A stretch of 64,000 nt of DNA from assembly GCF_014042365.1 (NCBI RefSeq), contig NZ_JACEZS010000005.1, forward strand, positions 1 through 64,000, read 5' to 3'. The first letter of the stretch is position 1; each line of letters begins with the position of its first letter. Shown here in pieces: positions 61,435 to 64,000 of this stretch. This stretch comes from Rugamonas fusca (GTDB lineage Bacteria > Pseudomonadota > Gammaproteobacteria > Burkholderiales > Burkholderiaceae_D). Under the pieces are notes generated by a model, which worked only from the letters and a program-made list of their open reading frames with translations, was not told the DNA's origin and searched no databases. Position numbers and translations under genes: made by a program.

Positions 61435-62289
61435 ATGACGCCCCGCCGCTGCCTGTTCCTCCTGCTGGGCCTGCTGTACTGGCACAGCGCCGGCGCCATG
61501 CAGCCATTGACGGACCATGCCCTGTCGTCCGTGCGCGGCGGCGATGGCGTGAGCTTCGACCTCAACGGTTTCTCGATGGGCGGCGACGCCCGCCTGACCT
61601 ACACCTCGCCCGACGGCCGCAGCCTGTGGGTGGAAAAATTCAGCGCCTCGCGCAGCGACAATCCGCTGCCGTATTCCGACCCTTACCGGCTCGACATCGT
61701 GCCCGGCGCGAGCGGCCTGGCCGACGTGATCGATTTGCGCTTTCCCATCAACGCCAACGCCGACCAGCGCTGGCAGTTCGCCTGGGACTGGGGCGTGACG
61801 GGCGACGGCATCGCCCGCAATGCCGGCAGCGTGGTGGTGAAGGACATGGTGCTGTACGGCGGCGGCCTGCAATTCAGCACGCCGCAAGTGAACGATGGCA
61901 TCGCCTTCGGCGCGGCGCTGCGCATGGACGTGGGCCAGCTGGCCCTGCGTCCGCGCGGGCGCGACGACGCCACCGAGCAGATGACGCTGAGCGGCATCCA
62001 CATCGGCGCCGTGGACGCCAACGGCGCCTTCAACAACACGCCGTGGACCATCGCGGCCGTGGCGGCCCAGCCCGGCGTGATCAACGCGCTGACGGACGAG
62101 ACCGGGCCGCGCCTGCACATCGGCATCGACTGGCCCGACAGCCGCTACGGCAATGGCACGGTGCCCACCGGCGGCATGGTGATCGACAACATCTCGTTCG
62201 CCAGCCCCAACCAGCCCACGGTGGACCTGGGTTCCTCGCGCATCGGCTCGATGCAGATCCAGTATCTCGACATCAAATTCAGGCGCTGA
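61435..62289 (+). CDS. Exported protein with perfect double-glycine motif, 284 residues
   Basis: Signal peptide MTPRRCLFLLLGLLYWHSAGA, then MQPLTDHALSSVRGGDGVSF, in which LSSVRGG-DG has a genuine Gly-Gly at the spot expected for C39 cleavage (residues 30-38, the same numbering as in the array). The mature part is beta-rich with GGDARLTYTSPDG, SGLADVIDLRFPINANADQRW, VVVKDMVLYGGGLQFS and ends RIGSMQIQYLDIKFRR. It begins one base after the previous stop. Function unknown; likely a component or substrate of the system. Confidence 0.82.
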   Translation: MTPRRCLFLLLGLLYWHSAGAMQPLTDHALSSVRGGDGVSFDLNGFSMGGDARLTYTSPDGRSLWVEKFSASRSDNPLPYSDPYRLDIVPGASGLADVIDLRFPINANADQRWQFAWDWGVTGDGIARNAGSVVVKDMVLYGGGLQFSTPQVNDGIAFGAALRMDVGQLALRPRGRDDATEQMTLSGIHIGAVDANGAFNNTPWTIAAVAAQPGVINALTDETGPRLHIGIDWPDSRYGNGTVPTGGMVIDNISFASPNQPTVDLGSSRIGSMQIQYLDIKFRR

Positions 62290-62292
62290 CCG

Positions 62293-62760
62293 ATGAAACG
62301 TCTATGGTTCACCTTGCTGGCGCTGGCCGGCTGCACCCAAGCCCTGGCCGGCGGCCTGCGTCCGCTGGAAGACACGGAAATGTCGAACGTGACCGGTGGC
62401 GACGGCATCAGCTTCGCGGCCCACATCGTGCTCAACGATCCCACCCTGGTGGGCGCCGTGGCCGACAGCCGTTTGTCGCTGGGCTTCAATGGCGATGGCC
62501 AGAACCGCTACCTGGTGATCAAGAACCTGCGCGGCAGCATCGACATGTGGGCCGTCAGCCTTGGCGTGCAGCAGCGCAGCGATGGCGGCGGCGACACCAT
62601 CACCATCGGCTTGCCCGGCTATGTGCGCTACGGCAATTTCGGCTTCGAATCGCTGAGCGTGCAGACCGACCCGACGGCGCCCGTCACGGGCAACCTGGGC
62701 AGCCTGAACATCAACGGCAACGTCTCGTTGCAAGGCCAGGTGCGGCTATGGTCGCATTGA
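62293..62760 (+). CDS. Exported protein with perfect double-glycine motif and possible lipobox, 155 residues
   Basis: The N-terminus MKRLWFTLLALAGCTQALAGG may be read as an ordinary signal peptide cut after ALA or as a lipoprotein signal (lipobox LAGC, Cys14). Then LRPLEDTEMSNVTGGDGISF holds a true Gly-Gly at residues 35-36. Beta-rich body (VIKNLRGSIDMWAVSLGVQQR, FGFESLSVQTDP) and the family ending NVSLQGQVRLWSH, like VWIWAH in the array proteins. It starts three bases after the preceding stop; last gene of the rightward set. Confidence 0.82.
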   Translation: MKRLWFTLLALAGCTQALAGGLRPLEDTEMSNVTGGDGISFAAHIVLNDPTLVGAVADSRLSLGFNGDGQNRYLVIKNLRGSIDMWAVSLGVQQRSDGGGDTITIGLPGYVRYGNFGFESLSVQTDPTAPVTGNLGSLNINGNVSLQGQVRLWSH

Positions 62761-62807
62761 CTTTGGGGGCACCGACCATGCGCATCGTCTGACGCACCGC
62801 CCGCCCC

Positions 62808-64000
62808 TCAGGCCGGCTGGCGCTGTGCGGCAGGCGCCAGGTATTCGGTCACGAACACGCCCAGCGCCAGGGCGGGAAAAGCCAGCCCCGCCAGCAGCAC
62901 ACCGTGCCAGCCATGGTGGGCGAACATCCATCCCCCCAGCGACGAACCGGCCGCGCCGCCCATGAAGAACAGCGCCATGTACAGCCCGTTCAGGCGGCTG
63001 CGGATCTCCGCGCCGAGCGCGAAGATGGCGCGCTGGCCCACCACCAGGCTGGCCGAGACGCCCATGTCGAGCACGATGGAGGCGGCCACCAGCAAGGCCA
63101 GATCGGCCACCCGGCCCGCATGCACCAGCAGCGGCGCGGCGAACGCCAGCGCGCCCAGGGTCAGCGCCAGCGCCGTGGTGGGGCGACTGTGGCCACGGTC
63201 GGCCAGGCGGCCGGCGACGGGCGAGGCGATGGCGCCGGCCACGCCGGCCAGCGCGAACAGGGCCACGCCGTTCTGGTCCAGCTGATAATACGGTCCCATC
63301 AGGGCCAGCGGCACCGTGGTCCAGAACAGGCTGAAGGCGCCGAACATGCAAGCCTGGTAGGCGGCGCGCCGGCGCAGGATGGGCGTGGTTTTCAGCAACT
63401 GCCACATCGATCCCAGCAGTGCCGGATAACGCAGCGTGGCCACCGGCTGGCGCAGCGGCAGGCGCCGCCGCAGCAGCAGCGCCAGCGCGGCCGTGCCCAC
63501 GGCCGACACGACGAAGATGGCGTGCCAGCCCAGCGCGCCGGCCACCAGGCTGGCCACGGGCCGGGCCAGCATGATGCCCAGCAGCAGCCCGCTCATGACC
63601 TTGCCCACGGTCTGGCCGCGTGTCTCGGGCAAGGACAGGTGGGCCGCGAACGGCACCAGCACCTGGGCCGCGACGGAACCGAGGCCGATGCACAGCGCGG
63701 CGGCCAGGAACACGGGCGCGCTGCCGGCCACGGACGCGGCCAGCAGGGCCGCCGCGCTGGTCAGCAGGGCGGTGACGATCAGGCGCCGGTTTTCCAGCAG
63801 GTCGCCCAGCGGCACGATGAACAGCAGGCCCAGGCAGTAGCCGATTTGCGTCAGCGTGACGATCAGGCCGGCCGCGCCGGGCGCCATGCCGGTGTCGCGG
63901 CTGATGGGGCCAACCAAGGTTTGCGCGTAGTACAGGTTGGCCACGATCAGGCCGGTGGCGATGGCCAGCAGCCACACCATGGCCGGGGCGATGTCTTGTT
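62808..64000 (-). CDS. MFS transporter (5' end beyond the window)
   Basis: At least 390 residues, 12 membrane segments, of the major facilitator superfamily. Seen from the right edge: QDIAPAMVWLLAIATGLIVANLYYAQTL, with the NLYYAQPL-like motif of the EmrY/Bcr-like and sugar-efflux branch, then VPLGDLLENRRLIV (motif A variant), and RLADRGHSRPTTAL in the second half. The frame stays open to the last base, so the Met at 63980 is probably internal. Substrate not predictable. It ends 48 bases from the convergent last gene of the exported-protein set. Confidence 0.88.
   Translation of the reverse strand, partial: QDIAPAMVWLLAIATGLIVANLYYAQTLVGPISRDTGMAPGAAGLIVTLTQIGYCLGLLFIVPLGDLLENRRLIVTALLTSAAALLAASVAGSAPVFLAAALCIGLGSVAAQVLVPFAAHLSLPETRGQTVGKVMSGLLLGIMLARPVASLVAGALGWHAIFVVSAVGTAALALLLRRRLPLRQPVATLRYPALLGSMWQLLKTTPILRRRAAYQACMFGAFSLFWTTVPLALMGPYYQLDQNGVALFALAGVAGAIASPVAGRLADRGHSRPTTALALTLGALAFAAPLLVHAGRVADLALLVAASIVLDMGVSASLVVGQRAIFALGAEIRSRLNGLYMALFFMGGAAGSSLGGWMFAHHGWHGVLLAGLAFPALALGVFVTEYLAPAAQRQPA

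Noticed and set aside
59307..61565. A 752-codon minus-strand frame with internal repeats opposite the exported-protein array
   Set aside because: Its repeats only mirror the duplicated genes on the plus strand; the plus-strand frames have signal peptides and Shine-Dalgarno sites, this one does not.

Overview
The window looks like a chromosomal segment of a GC-rich betaproteobacterium of the Oxalobacteraceae (Massilia / Duganella / Janthinobacterium type). That placement is an inference from base composition, codon use and the gene families present (class I fumarase, CYTH-CHAD protein, GluQRS, DUF3422, abundant orphan periplasmic binding proteins). No rRNA, CRISPR array, complete insertion sequence or prophage is visible.

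Layout. 1-6.8 kb: the truncated start of a probable IS110-type transposase and a REP-like palindrome, then typA, dusA, a chemoreceptor, two tandem secreted TonB-C-domain proteins and a small lipoprotein. 6.8-14 kb: small and hypothetical genes, a periplasmic binding protein, two tandem tRNA-His genes with their own promoter, murI, class I fumarase, acs. 14-14.9 kb: tRNA-Ser(GGA) followed by an inverted, interrupted copy of its 3' end and a decayed vapBC pair, which looks like a tRNA-associated integration scar. 15-20.3 kb: two paralogous binding proteins, an HD-GYP protein, and a lipase with a very short lipase-chaperone-like partner.

20.6-24.5 kb: four co-directional genes, two of them paralogous zinc-metallopeptidase-like proteins with a second cysteine-led domain, flanking a probable beta protein and a coiled-coil protein; I know no described function for this set. 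25.5-30.2 kb: a YtfQRT-YjfF type sugar importer with a palindromic operator. 33-39.4 kb: a TonB-dependent receptor and a binding-protein lipoprotein, divergent from a YfiR homologue and a hybrid sensor kinase whose periplasmic part resembles that of YfiN, i.e. a rewired Yfi-type envelope signalling module. 39-51 kb: mostly housekeeping and metabolic genes (D-lactate dehydrogenase, Ndh, LysR regulator beside a HAD protein lacking its nucleophile, CYTH-CHAD, GluQRS, peptidases) plus two large inverted repeats.

51.4-62.8 kb is the most unusual region. A leftward set encodes a stand-alone C39-type cysteine peptidase, two outer-membrane barrels, a DUF2059 protein, an AraC regulator and a membrane-spanning protein with a GspE/MshE-like N domain. 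Facing it are seven rightward genes for Sec-exported proteins: four nearly identical 170-residue copies, then three divergent relatives. All carry, just after the signal peptide, a motif resembling the double-glycine leaders that C39 peptidases cut; in two it is a true Gly-Gly. The natural hypothesis is a periplasmic maturation and surface-display system, related to loci annotated 'Fil' (putative pilus) in Acinetobacter but not functionally described as far as I know. The window ends inside a leftward MFS transporter gene.
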